A stretch of DNA of 62,000 nucleotides, taken from assembly GCA_964035545.1 (NCBI GenBank), contig OZ037772.1, positions 6,344,889 through 6,406,888 on the forward strand, in the 5' to 3' direction. Source of the DNA: Bugula neritina. Taxonomy: Eukaryota; Bryozoa; Gymnolaemata; Cheilostomatida; Bugulidae. Shown here piece by piece: positions 12,642-25,639 of this stretch. The translations under genes were made by a program, and so were the position numbers. Below the pieces are notes generated by a model, which worked only from the letters and a program-made list of their open reading frames with translations, searched no databases and was not told where the DNA came from. Each line of letters starts with the position of its first letter. The stretch's first letter is position 1.

Positions 12642-13569
12642 TTGCGCTAGTGTTTTTTGTGCATCTGCTGTCTCAAAGGAAATTATATGTGGTTATTTAA
12701 TGCTCGAATTCGATTGGTCTATTTCTGCTGACCGTATGAAATCAGTGACTTTTGTATAACAAATTGTTTGGCTGTAGTTAGCTACTTACGTAGATTAATT
12801 TATTAAAGGTCTGTTCATGGTTTCACTTTACAATAGAAACAGTGGTGGATATAAACAGCGTATATATGCTTATTTGACTAATTTCAACAGCTGTTTGTAT
12901 TTATATATAATTAACTAACTCAAGCAAGTTTAGAGTCGCCATTCCTGTAAATCGGGCTAAGAACTCATCCAGTTGGGGCGCAAGAGCTCAATTATGACTG
13001 GATGCTCTTCCTAACATACCCAATGACCTTTGTCGGCTCAAACCCATAACTTTGCGCCTAACTACTATAAGGCTTACTAAACGCCCTATAGGTCCCTATA
13101 AGACCACGACTGCCCTCTACTTAAAGATTTATTGATCCATAGTCTTTTTCAAGAAATACAAATAAATACATAGCAAAACACTGTTCCTGGGTTTGTGAAG
13201 GTTGTCAGAATGTAAGAGTTAAATATTACTGTTTCATTTACAAAACGTGTCAGCCCGCTTTATGTACAACTAAATAATTTATTAGAGGCTTGATGCATCT
13301 GAATAAAAACTTGTGAAGGGATTGATTTGCTATTATGTTCAGTTATAATTTATTGATATTCAGCTGTAATTTATTGATATGTTGTATATCACATAAGCAT
13401 ATAGTTTAGGCATCCATATGTATTTGTTCCGATTATGATGTTGCATCACTTAGGTTTTCATTTATATATACTAAAATATACAACACTTTCTGTTATAAAA
13501 GTTTTCTAACTATCAAATACATACTGTAAGACACTGATGCATTTTTAGAGCTATATAAAAGTTCAGTCT
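12502..13569. other. Central spacer, 3' of the left PAN pseudogene
   Basis: Holds a (TG)n-rich tract at about 12550-12645 just after the stop codon, then a minus-strand SINE. The intact paralog on - has a (CA)n/(TC)n tract in the same place, just past its stop (50841-50984), so the microsatellite is ancestral to the duplication. No gene seen. Confidence 0.6.
12930..13115 (-). mobile_element. SINE-like element, copy 3
   Basis: Reverse-strand copy: reading the minus strand gives the A-box-like start near 13110, a B-box-like GGGTTTGAGCC near 13050, then GGAAGAGCATCCAGTC and the GGAATGGCGACT tail. It is more diverged than copies 1 and 2. Confidence 0.65.
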
Positions 13570-13599
13570 AAACAGAAAGAAGCTGACATTAGCGATAGT

Positions 13600-13735
13600 T
13601 TATCTTTTGCTGCTGTGTCATATGACAAAAACACAACTGCCTGTTTCTTGACTTATGAATCAATGGTTTTGATCAACACAGAGTAGAGTATTTATAGGCT
13701 GTGCTCTGTATTAGTAAAATATTTTGTTAAAAGTT
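13600..13735 (+). pseudogene. PAN-2 exon relic
   Basis: One frame reads AVSYDKNTTACFL (about 13613-13651), then INTE, a TAG stop at 13684-13686, and RLCSV. This is the second half of the PAN 2 exon of the neighbouring genes (AVSYDKNTSTCFL, INTEQ, RLCSV). The first half and both splice sites are gone. It is a separate, older copy from the exon at 11325-11594 and lies on the same strand. Confidence 0.75.
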
Positions 13736-13854
13736 TGATACCGTCTCTAACAGCGTCTATCATTTATGCTAAATTATGTCACCGCTATGCTTTGCAGAAA
13801 AAGTTTTATAAATTAAGCTTCATTCATTATTCATTAGTCACATAGAACAAACCA

Positions 13855-14085
13855 TTCAAGGGAGCAGCCGTAGTCTAGAGATTATAGCATTTGCCTAATA
13901 TAAACGCAAAGTCATGGGTTTGAACCCCAACAAAGGTAATTGGTGATGTTAGGAAGAGCATCTAGTTATAATTGGGTCAATGTGTCATCTAAACAATTCC
14001 TTATAGCATGGTTTAACAAAAGACCTTTTTATCAAGGTTTTTCACAGGGATATGTGACTATAAACTTACACGAGTTTTTTTTATA
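13855..14085 (+). mobile_element. SINE-like element, copy 4
   Basis: This copy has the best-preserved tRNA-like head: CCGTAGTCTAGAGATTATAG (A box region 13870-13880) and B box GGTTTGAACCC (13917-13927), then the family body (GGAAGAGCATCTAGTTATAATTGGG region) and tail CACAGGGATATGTGACTATAAACTT. It lies in the spacer between the arms, opposite in orientation to copy 3. Confidence 0.75.
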
Positions 14086-14330
14086 GCATGAACTATTCAA
14101 TATATTCAGATTTTGAGTAAATCATTATTATTATGCTATATATAAAAATCATTATATATGACAAAAAGGCTTCTAAAATATTACTTTGTTAAAAAAACAT
14201 AACTTTATCTGTCATCAAAAATTTTGTGTGATAATCAACAGTTTTACAATATTGTGTTGCCGTATAACTTCTGCTTGTCTCGGGCCATTTTTTTGTTACT
14301 TTAGCAACAACTTTCTATTTGCATTGTTTT

Positions 14331-14391
<61 letters not shown>

Positions 14392-15256
14392 TTTCTCATT
14401 TTCTATTGTTATGGGCAAAATGGCTGCATACCAACACTAAGAGATTTGCCTAATGCACAAAGATATAATTTTTTAAAAAAAAATTATTTTTGTAATCTTG
14501 AAGAATTAGCGAAGACTTTCTACGTGATATAATAACTTATATTTTTTCATAAAAACGGAAAGGAAAGCTAAAGACATGCGTTAGTTGATATAAAGGAAAC
14601 ATAAAGCATGAGGAGTAAAAAAGCAAAGATATAAAAGTGAATATTCCAATCAGTGAAGAAATTGAATTTTAAGATGATAAATTTTACAAGTAAACATATA
14701 AAATAATGCAACATAAAGTATTCAGTTTAAGGTTGTAGTATTCGACAACATATGAACAATCAGTATAATCAATCTCAAGCAAATAAATGGCCTTGAGAAA
14801 ATCACATCAATTTCTTGAACAAAATTTATAGTCATGCGTTGTTGATTGATTTAGGAGAACAGATCATTATAATTATTATAGTTGGCTTTATTTGATAAAA
14901 AAGTTAATTTACTACTAAATATGCTAATGAAATTAAAGTATGTCTATAACTTAAATGTGCTCCCTGTACAGCTGCAATTTCAGTCAAAGACATTCATAAC
15001 ATGCCTAAACCAGGACTTGAATTCGTAGCAATATTTGGCTATTTGCTGAATGTGTGCGTGTGTGTGCGTGTGTGTGCGTGCGTGCGTGTAATCATGTGTA
15101 ATCATGTAAATAATTGTCACATTGTGCTATATAAGCAAGAGTGCCCTAATTTTGTTATAATTCTCCATCAGTAGAATTACTGTTTAGCCTCTCTCTTTGT
15201 TTAAAAAGATATATATATAGCTTAACATAGTGTTGAGAACTGCCTAGAATCCTCAC
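14086..15256. other. Central spacer with (TA)n and (TG)n tracts
   Basis: Contains (TA)n at 14333-14390 and a TGTGCG-type tract at 15045-15095. This is where the F5/8C exons of the minus-strand PAN copy should lie; none can be recognised, so the inverted homology stops at the end of the PAN 2 exon (15257). Confidence 0.6.
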
Positions 15257-15932
15257 CTCTAGCAAGATTGATAGAAGGGCCGTATACAAGCAGCTCCTCA
15301 GAGTATATCTTCTTAACAGGATACAGTCTGCTAGTCTGTTCTGTGTTGATTATCACTTCTGGTTTATCAGACAGGAAGCAGGTTGATGTATTCTTGTCAT
15401 ATGACACAGCAACACATGACTGGTTACAGGAGCAGAAAGACAGACAGAACTCATGACTAGAAGTGATTCTCTGCTGGTAGTTTGTTGTCAAATCAGAAAA
15501 TGTTTCATTTAGAAAAAATTCACCTCCTAAAACATATAATTAGTAATATTAGCAGGAGCACTAAACTATTGCTGCACCCATTTTTATTTATTATTTGCCA
15601 ATATTCTTTTATTAAACACTGATATTCTACCAGTTATAAAGCTTTTTTATTAGAATCATATAAAAAAAAATTTGTTTGTACATTAGATTTATGTTGGAGT
15701 TATATATTTGTATCATAAGTGATGTTTGAGTTTTATTTACAGATAGTTATATATTTACTAGTCATCGCAGATATCTTCATAAAGTAAACCATCTCTTCTA
15801 AGTTTCCTTCTTCCAGCTCCACTAAAGGTTCATTGAATAGTCTACAAGTTCTGTTTGCTGATTCAAAGACGCCAGACAGACACTTGTTGTGGAGATCATC
15901 GCAGTGAGTCATACATTCAAGACGAGAGCGAA
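15257..15932 (-). pseudogene. PAN-PAN fragment, right copy, lacking F5/8C exons
   Basis: Two exons on the minus strand, 15759-15932 (PAN 1, 174 bases) and 15257-15526 (PAN 2, 270 bases), have the same lengths, phases and splice sites as the paralogs. Both are open, including the Leu codon that is a stop in the left copy. The last PAN 2 cysteine (RLCSV in the paralogs) is Tyr here (RLYPV), which should remove a disulphide. No F5/8C exon follows and no signal-peptide exon precedes. It could be a dead fragment, or could splice to distant exons; I judge it a truncated copy. Confidence 0.75.
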
Positions 15933-16225
15933 CTGAAACATCATCAATGCTATTGCTATCTTTAAACTGCATGCATAATCTATTTAAAAAAACAAATCAA
16001 TAACAATACATTGCACTAAAATATGTGACTTTTTGTATTTATATTTGCTATATTAAATATTTTAGTATATACTGTACAAACATAATAATTATAAATATGT
16101 TTTCTGTAAAGCAATGCCAATGCATCTAGCTGAACAACTGCTTATAATAGTTTATAAATATTCAACTGGACTCAACTCTAATAAACTAGTTTATAGCCAA
16201 CTCTATGTGCTGGGAGATATATGTA

Positions 16226-16300
<75 letters not shown>

Positions 16301-16535
16301 GACAGAGTAGTAAATTTCTACTCAAGAATGCTGTAACATAGCCAATTACTTCCAATACTACCTCTTTGTTATATTTTGATCTTCTATAGCTTTATTCTGT
16401 GTATATTTACATATTACATTATTTATTGTTGTAAGCAATCATAGTGGCAAATTTATCTGACGAGTGCACATCATTTTTGTGTACGAAACTACTAGTAATA
16501 AATGTCATTATAATAATCAAATCTCATTTTATTTC

Positions 16536-16631
<96 letters not shown>

Positions 16632-17511
16632 CTCAGTGTTTCCACATGTTATATGATTTATGAGTTATTATAAATTGTCTGTGGTGTTTTTGACATGACA
16701 GCAGTGTCTAACTTGAATATTAATTGAAAAGAGAGCATCGGCATAATTACTAGTCTCAAGAGTTATCTTCTCTACGGAAACCGCAATCTGTGAGTTATAA
16801 ATAGAAAATGGTTTTGTGGATGTATACACCAGCAGCCGAAGTTGAATCATATGGTTCACTCAATCAATGGAAATGTTTGCTTGAAATAAAACTGAATAGA
16901 ACCAATTGTCAAAATGATTTTATCTCTTTTGATACAGCATTCCTTGTTCATTACAATTACCATGTGTGCCGAATATTATATAGCAATACATGTTAGATTC
17001 AGTCCTGTAGGCAAATTTTAAAATTAGAAAGCGTTTATTTATTATTGACTTAAAAAGTATAAAATAATATCACAATAATATAGCAAAACAGTTTAATAGC
17101 TCCCATCTGCCTATATAGTCTCTGTTCCTGTGAACCCCTGATGGCAAAGTTTTTAAGTAGAATTGGAATTTTAGTTTTCATAGTGACACGTAACTAGCTA
17201 CAGGAGTGATCATGGATTCTGTTCTTTCTGGCACTACGTTCGATAGACACTCAACACCATGATTTCATACTTATAGCTCAGCCGGGCTCTAGCTTGACTA
17301 CTATATAGACTATATATAGGTATACTCCCTATATACTTCCACAGCTAAATGCATGCTTGTTGCAAATCGTTATATTTGCAAATAGAGTTCAGATTTTACT
17401 ATAGCTCTATAATTTTAGTAGATATATGACTTCTATATGTGAATCATGCATTGCCTTATTATTGGTAAAGTCAGCAACTAAATGAATGCTTGTGCACGTG
17501 TATTTACTGCT
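15933..17511. repeat. Right-arm flank of PAN exons with (TA)n arrays
   Basis: Reverse-complement match of 10001-10915, enlarged by (TA)n at 16233-16297 and 16540-16628 and by unrelated sequence between about 16300 and 16540. The part at 16478-16540 reappears in reverse at 55073-55135, also touching a (TA)n array. No gene seen. Confidence 0.65.
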
Positions 17512-20196
17512 AAAAAGTTAGTTAGTGTCTAGATTCCACAGTGTTATCATTTTATATTCTCAGTAGTTATACCAAATAAATCCACAATGTAAAGTATTAC
17601 AAGTCAGTACTATCTTGTCACATATCGCGCACGTTTATAGTCCCCATGCCTGTGAGATACACTGATAAAAATTTTTTCGGTGGATCAGGCTAAGGACAAT
17701 TAATGCCTGGCCTCACGATCGTGAGAATCACACCAAATCGTCTATTTGACACAAAAAATTATTCGTACAAGAAAATTTGAGGGAATTCAAACAAAATCAT
17801 CATCGTTGGGTGTACACAATGATGACGATAGACGAAAAATCACAATCGACGAGGCTTTTATTCAGATGAGGCACATGCATGCAGGAGCAATTTTGACTGA
17901 ATGCTCTTCGTAACATCACCCATGACCAACATTTCAAACCCATGACTTCGTGTTCATTAAGTAAACGCACTAGCCAGTAGCCACTAGACCACAGCTGCTT
18001 CCTACACATACCATTATAACACAAGCATAGTTGATTATTGTATCTATTATATATTCCATATAAGAGTACTTTAAAATATCGTACAGTATAGCCTTGTTTT
18101 ATTTGAGTAAAATGTCAGTTATCAAATTGCCAAGTCAAGAGTCTGCTCTGCTTTGGTTTAGAAAATTGAAATATTGAAGTCACTTTTATACCTCATCTGA
18201 AAAAAGTACCGAGTTTCAGTTGATCTCACTTGTACAAATACCTCTCTATATCACTATAGAATGTTCTACAAATTTTTTAAAATTATAATAATGTAGAAAC
18301 TCACTTCCTAATCGCTACTTAATGTGCTTTAAAAATGTAACAAATTAGTTAGGTAAGTTGACAGCCTAAGAGTTAGGTATAATTGGGAAAAGCAGCCAAT
18401 ACAATTATAACACAAATACCGATATCTACAAGAAAATATCCTTCCCAATAATTGTTATTCTAAAATTGGCTGATTGCTCATGCACCTTTGGTTACTTTTC
18501 ACCGCCGTGGTCCTGCAAAGTGAATATGTTTTCAATGAAAGTGTCTAAACTTGCAAATGCTTTTAAAACTGCGCAATCAAAACAACAAGCATATAAACAA
18601 AATCCTTAACGTATTTTTGGTCTAAACATGCATTTAAAAATATGGACGCGATGCATAATTTAAGCAGCTGATTATATATTATATTACTTATATTAGTGAA
18701 TATTGATTTTTAGTCAACACGGAACTTCCTGAATGCATGCATGTTTACAGCATAGTGCTATCATTTTATGACGTAAATTCAATTGTGTCTATATATTATC
18801 TATTTGATCTTTGTTTAATCAATTTTTTTCAAGTTCATGCGTTGGTATTTAGTTCTTTCAAATGCTTATAAAATTATGTCGTTTAATTTGTTGAGTGCAG
18901 ATTTAATCTTCTTTCATTTGCTTTCATAGAACTATATTAAAAGAAAACTTGAAAATGCTGCAGCATTTTGATTTCAAAGCGATTGTTATATAACTGAAAT
19001 GGAAATTAAGAAAGTCAACAGTGATTGGGTCTGACGTAAAAATATAGATTATACAGAATCTTTAGTGCAAAGCAAATTTGTGATCTATAAATGCTTTTGA
19101 GAATGTGAGTTCAGTAGAAATTCCAAGAATCTTATTGTGTTGGTAAAGATTGACCTTTAGTCAACAAAGAAATTCCTAACTATACGTATGCTATATATTA
19201 GCACAGTGCCCCTTTTGTATTAATTCATTTGTATCTACATATTATATAATTACCTTTTTGATTTTTTTCAGCCTATATCTTATGATGTTTACGCTTTGGT
19301 ATATTTAGGTTTTTAAATGCTAATAAAAACACATCTTCTACCTTATTGAGTTCAGAGTTAATCTTCTTTTATTGTCATGATAAGAAAAATATGACAAAAG
19401 GAGCTTTAAAATTAAAATTTTAAGATAACTTTAGTAAAACTGATATTTATAAAGAAATTTTCAAACACATGCCAACGCAAGTCTAAAACCTAAATCTGCA
19501 TAGCATTCATTCTATTAGACTTGCATCAAATTCAAATTATAAAATGCATCTGCATTGTTATTACATTTAAATACCAAGCATAATATGGTAACTTACAAAT
19601 TAAAAACTGAAATGACTGAAATGTGTCACAAATGCTTTATGATTTCTTCAAAGAGAAATGAATTGCATCCAATTTTGTATTCAAGTGTCTAAAATGGCCA
19701 TCAGTACGCAAAGAGGTGTGTCACTTAGATCAGCTTGATGATAGGATGTAGTTTAAAAGATTAGGCTATGCTGCATTCTAACTTTATCCGAGTTGCATTC
19801 AATTCTTTCCCATACAAGTGAAACTGCTTCTGTTTGTAATTTTTCAATGAGACATTTGTAACTTTCATAACAAACTACCTTTATGTCTGCGATTGTAGAA
19901 TTCTTTCCAAAACCTTGTCAAAAATGTAAAGCAAACATAACTTTGATATTTGACTTTTACAAAAAATTATAATTTGTTTGCAAGCAAACAAAACAATGAA
20001 TAATATGTTGGTTTACTAACATAATAAATTAATTGATGAAATATTTTACGATGCATTTGCATTGTCATTATACGGAAACAACAAGCATGATGTTGACCTA
20101 CAGTATAAAAACTAGAAAAACAGTGATCTGTTACAACTGCATGATCTAATATCTCTTCAAATATGAGCAGGCCACACTGGACTCGGTATTCAAGTG
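17512..20196 (-). repeat. 2.6-2.7 kb repeat unit B' (right arm)
   Basis: Inverted counterpart of 7291-10000, with the same block order on the minus strand, including the SINE with the extra block (17620-18010) and the GGACCAC motif (near 18508). No open frame worth naming. Confidence 0.8.
17620..18010 (-). mobile_element. SINE-like element, copy 5, long form
   Basis: Right-arm partner of the SINE at 9485-9880. On the minus strand it reads CAGCTGTGGTCTAGTGGCTA, then GGTTTGAAATG in place of the B box, the extra block, and the CTCACAGGCATGGGGACTAT tail. Confidence 0.7.
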
Positions 20197-22793
20197 AGTT
20201 AGTTAGGAGTTAGTTAGTTGCTAGATTCTACAGTGTTATTTTATATTCTCAGTATTTGTACCCAATAAATCTACAATGTAATACACTACAAATCAACACC
20301 ATCTTGTCACACACCACTATAGATACCATTATGAGAAACTTACGCAAGTTTATATTTACCATCCCTGTGAGAAACCCTGTTAAAAAAGGTTTTAATACAT
20401 CAGGCTGAGGACTTGTTCAGATGAGGTACATGCTTGCAGGAAAAATTATGACTGAATGCTCTTTCTAACGTCACCAATGACCAAAGGTTCGAACCCATGA
20501 CTTCATCTTTGCTAAGCAAACACACTAGCCGCTAGAACACAGCTGCTGACTATACATACTAGTGTAAAGCAAATACAGTTTGTCATTGTATTTATTATTC
20601 TGCATAAAGACTACTTTCCAATATTGTACAATATAGTCTTGTTTTATTTGAGTGAAATGTCAATAATCAAACTGCCAAGTCAAGAGTCTGCTCTGCTTTG
20701 CTTTGGTTTAAAATTAAAATATTTAAATCACATTTTTACTTCGACTGAAAAAATACCGAGTTTCAGTTAGTCTCACTCGTCAGAGTACCCCTTTACAGTT
20801 TTACTGCAAATCACTAAAGTCAAATAGAAGCAGAAGCTCACTTACTAATATTAAATATAACTTGTCTAATTACTACTTGCATGATGCCCTTTGAAAATGT
20901 AGCGAATTAGTTAAGTTGACAGCATAAAACCGTTAATTTGGAAAAGCAGTTGATATAATTATAACAGAACTATACTGATACCTACAAGGAATATTGATTG
21001 TTATTCTTAAATCGGTCGATTGGATTCTTTTGGTTACCTTTCACCTTCGTGGTCCTGCCAAGAGAATAGGTTTTCAATAAAAGTCTCTAAGTTTGCAGAT
21101 GCTTTCAAAAATGCGCAATCAAAATAACAAGAACATAAACAAAATGCAAAACTTATTTGTGGTCAAAACATGCATTTAAAAATAGGGGCGCAACACAAAT
21201 TTGAAGCAGCTGATTATATAGTATATTACTTAAATTGGTGAATATTGATTTTTAGTCAACACGGAACTTCCTCAATGCTTGTCTGTTCCCAGCATAGCGC
21301 TATCATTTTATGACGCAAATTCAATTTTGTCTATATATTATCTATTTGATCTTTGTTTAATCAATTTTTTTTCAAGTTCATGCGTTGGTATTTAGTTCTT
21401 TCAAATGCTAGTGAAATCATTTCGTTTTTTATTGAGTGCAGATTTAATCTTCTTTCATTTGCATGCTTAGAAATAGATTACAAGGAAAACTTCAGCATTT
21501 TGATTTCAAGGTGATTGTTATATAAGTGAAATGCAAATTAAGAAAGTCAACAGCAATTAGGTCTGATGTAGAGATAGATTATGCATAATTATATAACCAT
21601 AATAGATAGCAAGTATATCCTTAGTGCAAAGCAAATTTGTGATCTATAAATGGTTTTAAATTAATGCGAGTTCAATAGAAATTCCAAGAAGCTAATTATG
21701 TTAGTGAAGATTGACTTTCAGCTCCAACAAGGAACTTTCTAACTATATAGTCCACTGTATATTAGCATAGTGCCTCTTTTGTATCAATTTATTTGTATCT
21801 ACATATATGGTTGTTATCTTTTCAGTCCATCTTATGACATTTAATTTTTGGTATATGATTATTAACTTTTTGATTTTTTTCAGCTTACATCTTTTGATGT
21901 TCACGCTTTGGTATATATTTAGATTTTCAAATGCTAATAAAAACACATCTTCTACATTATTGAGTTCAGATTTAATCTTCTTTTATTGTCATAATATGGA
22001 AAATATAACAAAAGGAGTTTTAAAATTACAATTTAAGATAACTTCGGCAAAACTGATATTTATAAAGAACTTTTCAAACACATGCCAACGCAAATCTAAA
22101 ATTTAAATCTACACAGCATTTATTATATTAGACATCAAGTTCAATTTATAAAATGCATCTGCATTGTTATTACATTTAAGTACCAAGCATAATATGGTGA
22201 CCTACAAATTAAAAACTGGAATGACCAAAGTGTGCCACAAATGCGCTATGAACTTTTCAAACAGAAATGAATTGCATCCAATTTTGTATTCAAGTGTCTA
22301 AAATGGCCATCAGTACGCAAAGAGGTGTGTCACTTAGATCAGCTTGTATAGACAGTATGTAGTCTAAAATATTATGCAATGCTGCAGTCCAACTTTATCT
22401 GAGTCGCATTCAACAAGTGATACTGCTTGTGTTTGTAATTTTTTAATTAGGCATTTGTAACTTTCATAAAAAAATTACTTTCATGTCTGTGGTTGTAGAA
22501 TTCTTTCCAAAACCTTGTCAAAAACGTAAAGCAAACGTAATTTTGATATTTGACTTGTCCAAAAGCTTTAATTTGTTTGCAAGCAAACAAAACAACGAAT
22601 GTTGGTTTACTAACATAATAAATTAATTGATGAAATATTTTACGATGCATTTGCATTGTAATTATACGGAAACAACAAGCATGATGTTGACCTATACAGC
22701 TTAACAACTAGAAAAAACAGTGATCTGTTACAACTGCATGATCTAATATCTCTTGGAATATAAGCAGGCCACACTGGTTTTAGTATTCAAGTG
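20197..22793 (-). repeat. 2.6 kb repeat unit A' (right arm)
   Basis: Inverted counterpart of 4733-7290. It includes the short-form SINE at 20325-20560, although that SINE starts just inside the unit as read on the minus strand's far end. Confidence 0.75.
20325..20560 (-). mobile_element. SINE-like element, copy 6, short form
   Basis: Right-arm partner of the SINE at 6935-7180. The minus strand carries the B box GGTTCGAACC (near 20485-20495), the best match to the pol III consensus in the window. Confidence 0.75.
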
Positions 22794-23533
22794 TCCAATG
22801 TGGCTGCCAGGATGTCAACTATAGTGAGTCACATTTGTGTAGTTTATATTCACATTAGCTCTAGTATATGTTTGAGTATAGGCTGTATTCTATATTCAAT
22901 GTTGCTGTGATTTACAAATTATAAATATTTTGTAGTATATAATTATAGTCATTTAGAATAACTAGTGCATATGTTTAGATGTGCCGTGGTTTATATATAG
23001 ATATGTTTTTGTTTTTTCATCCTATATATATTTGATATATTTTGTATTTATCTTTGGGTATACATGCATGAACACTCCAACATCTTATAATTTTTGTTAT
23101 ACAATGTCTCCTAAAGTAGTTTAAATTTTTCAAAACATGACAAAGAAGTATACGTATGTGTATAGGGATATATTTGCAAGACTTAAAAATCAATTTTCAT
23201 CGTTTAATCTACAATTCAGTTTATACAAAATCTTGCAATCAAGCTAAATAATTATTGATATGCTGTATACAATGTGTTTGGTATACACAAAGTTGTAATG
23301 TTTAATCTTACAAGAGGGAGTTTAGAGCCTTGAATTAAAACATTTGTAAATTACATTATTGATCACACTCTTTTTTGTCTTTGCAAATAGTTTTACAAAA
23401 TTTAACTCAAAACTAAAAATCAAGTCACTTTTATTTTGGCTCAAAAGCTTATTTATTTATTTATATAAATGAATGAAACAGTATAAACTTATAGATTCAA
23501 GCTTTGCAATTGCATATATATAAACATAAGGGA
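22794..23533. other. 3' flank of right FReD copy
   Basis: Matches 4064-4732 in reverse complement. It includes AATAAA (minus strand, 23452-23457) just after the stop codon of the FReD exons. Part of it is the source of homology to the deletion scar at 60950-61505. Confidence 0.65.
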
Positions 23534-25046
23534 TTACAAATATCCACGGAATTTTATTTCTGTGGTTTTTAAAGAGTCATTTTGACCTTTCCAGTTTGAC
23601 CAGTTTACGCCATTAGCGTAGGAAGTATGCTTTCCATTCAAGTACTTGCCATTCAAATTGGAAGAATGACACGCGCCATACCACCAAGCACCATTAAATA
23701 TGGTTGCACAGGAGTGAGGGTAATTATCATTGTCTCTATCACGTGTTGAAAACTTTCGTCCATTGCCATGATATGAAAGGCCATCACCTAAAGATTAAAT
23801 ACTTCACTTTCTGAATAATAATGAGCTATTTTCATAAAGTAAATAAAGTTATTGTAATTACTCATGTAAAATCCATATTTTAATATTTTGTGACAATCAA
23901 TTACAGTTGGCCTAGCTAATTTTAAGTAGCTTTTCAGAGTAAAATTTCCTAAAATAAACTAAGTACTCTACTTGGGTAACTATCACCTCTCAATCAATAT
24001 AATGCATCAATTTAGCCATAATATTTTAATGACCAAACATTGTTTTTATTGTCGTTTGTCTTTGCAGTAAAGCGTTATATAGTTGCGAGTTTAAGCAAAC
24101 GTTTTGCACTGCAACTATATAATTTTTGAGCTTTTTAATACAACAAAAGATGTTTAAACCAAAAGTCTTTAAAAGCGTTACCAGCAGTTTAGTAAAAGTA
24201 ATTTTTAAGCCAATAAATGGAGCATTATTGCTATAAAAATTGTGAACAAAAATTAGAAATGTAAGCCTAATTTGGGCAATTGATTCAGTTGCTGTAATCA
24301 GATATTTGCATTCTGTTAGAAATTTATACCTGCTGTCCCGGTATAGCCAGAAACTGAAAGTGTATATCCAGTTGACTCATCACCAACATTGAAGCTGCTG
24401 TACTCAGCATAAGCTTGTTCATTGGTTGTACTTTCAAGGTCAAATCTCAACTCATTCTTAGGATTGGCTTGCAGAAGGGCTACCAATTTGTCATTTCCAA
24501 GCCAGAACTCTCCATTCAAGTCACCAAAACCCAGTTTGTAGTTGTACCAGTTTCTGTAGAAATCAACTGAACCATCCATTCTTCTTTGAAACACCTAACA
24601 ATTAGGTAAAAAGAAAATTTAATTTTATTGGTTAACAGAACTGTATCTCTATTATGCAGTCTCAGGTTCGATATTTGCTATGCAAGTTTGCTTTTATTAT
24701 TCTCCTGGTTGAAAACTAATCTAACGAGTAATATAAATATATGTATCAGAATATGGTAGTAGGGATGAGTGAATGCTATATAATCTGAAAATCAAAACAA
24801 ACATCTTTTTAAACAACCGCTATAATATAACAACAACAGAATATTGATACTAACAGTCCATCCACCTCCATCAGTTTTCTGGTCACAGAAGACATCAAAT
24901 GAGTAGTGTTCCTGCCCTGTTGGGTAGATCTTGTATACACCGCTAGCACCACCATATCCAAGACACAGTAGGTCTAAACATGTTCTGGGTTTGTCATATG
25001 GTTTTGTCTTCATTCTCTCCAAACAATATTCCTCTACATCGCCTTG
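23534..25046 (-). CDS. Fibrinogen-related domain lectin, right copy, exons 2-4
   Basis: Minus-strand exons 24855-25046 (192 bases), 24330-24594 (265) and 23534-23787 (254) have exactly the lengths, phases and splice signals of the left FReD gene. They encode a complete fibrinogen domain with all cysteines, [19 protein letters not shown] and calcium-site DRDND. Joined to the exon at 47888-47938 they would give 253 residues. Compared with the left copy, the last exon differs at 12 of about 83 residues, mostly in the sugar-pocket end (KGQNDSLK here against KGYYYSLK), while exon 3 differs at about 3 of 88. No stops or frameshifts. What is uncertain is whether the 22.8 kb intron 1 is spliced. Confidence 0.85.
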
Positions 25047-25533
25047 CTACAAACACAATGTCCTACAGTATTGTATCTAGTAGTTATAGGTATGCTGGTT
25101 AGATGTTGTTTTATTTGAATATATTTTAGGTCTGTAAATTTAGCACAACTAGCACTTTTTCAATGTTCAATATGTCAAGGATGCAAAGAACTGAGAATAT
25201 ATTAGCTGGAGAATACAAAGCCAATGACAATGCTGTCTAAGACTATTTATAGCAATTAAATGTTGCATAATAGAAACTTACTATGTTGGTAATTTCTTGG
25301 AAGGAATTACTATACATTGAAAAATTTTCGAGTGATAATAAATTAATTTTTTTTAAACGCTTTTAACAAAAATACGTAAGCTCTAAAAGTCAGTAAAGCA
25401 TTTTAGCAAATTTTTATAAAGAATTCTACGTTTAAGTAAAATCTCTTTTACTTTGCTGATTTATTCAAATAAAAACTTTTGTTTTTTACTAAATATATAG
25501 CACACATATTTTGCAAGCTCAATACGATGACTC
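25047..25533 (-). other. 3' half of FReD intron 1, right arm
   Basis: Matches 1955-2473 of the left intron 1 in reverse complement, then stops abruptly at GATGACTC (25526-25533). The left intron continues without a break at that point, and the missing part of the right intron is found at 47796-47887. Confidence 0.8.
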
Positions 25534-25639
25534 CAGTATATATTTTCCTAGAATGTTGTTTAGAGACATAAAAAAACTGCCTATGCACAACATACTTTGC
25601 ATCTGTTTAGTATCTCGTAATTAGACATAAAAAAATCAA

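Noticed and set aside
16668-16859. 63-codon minus-strand frame as first exon of the right PAN copy
   Set aside because: No signal peptide or donor in phase 1, and the left-arm counterpart is broken by stops.
1-25533. Palindrome as a mis-assembly of two haplotypes
   Set aside because: The arms differ by many substitutions, different (TA)n content, lost exons and separate nonsense changes, and the centre is unique sequence.
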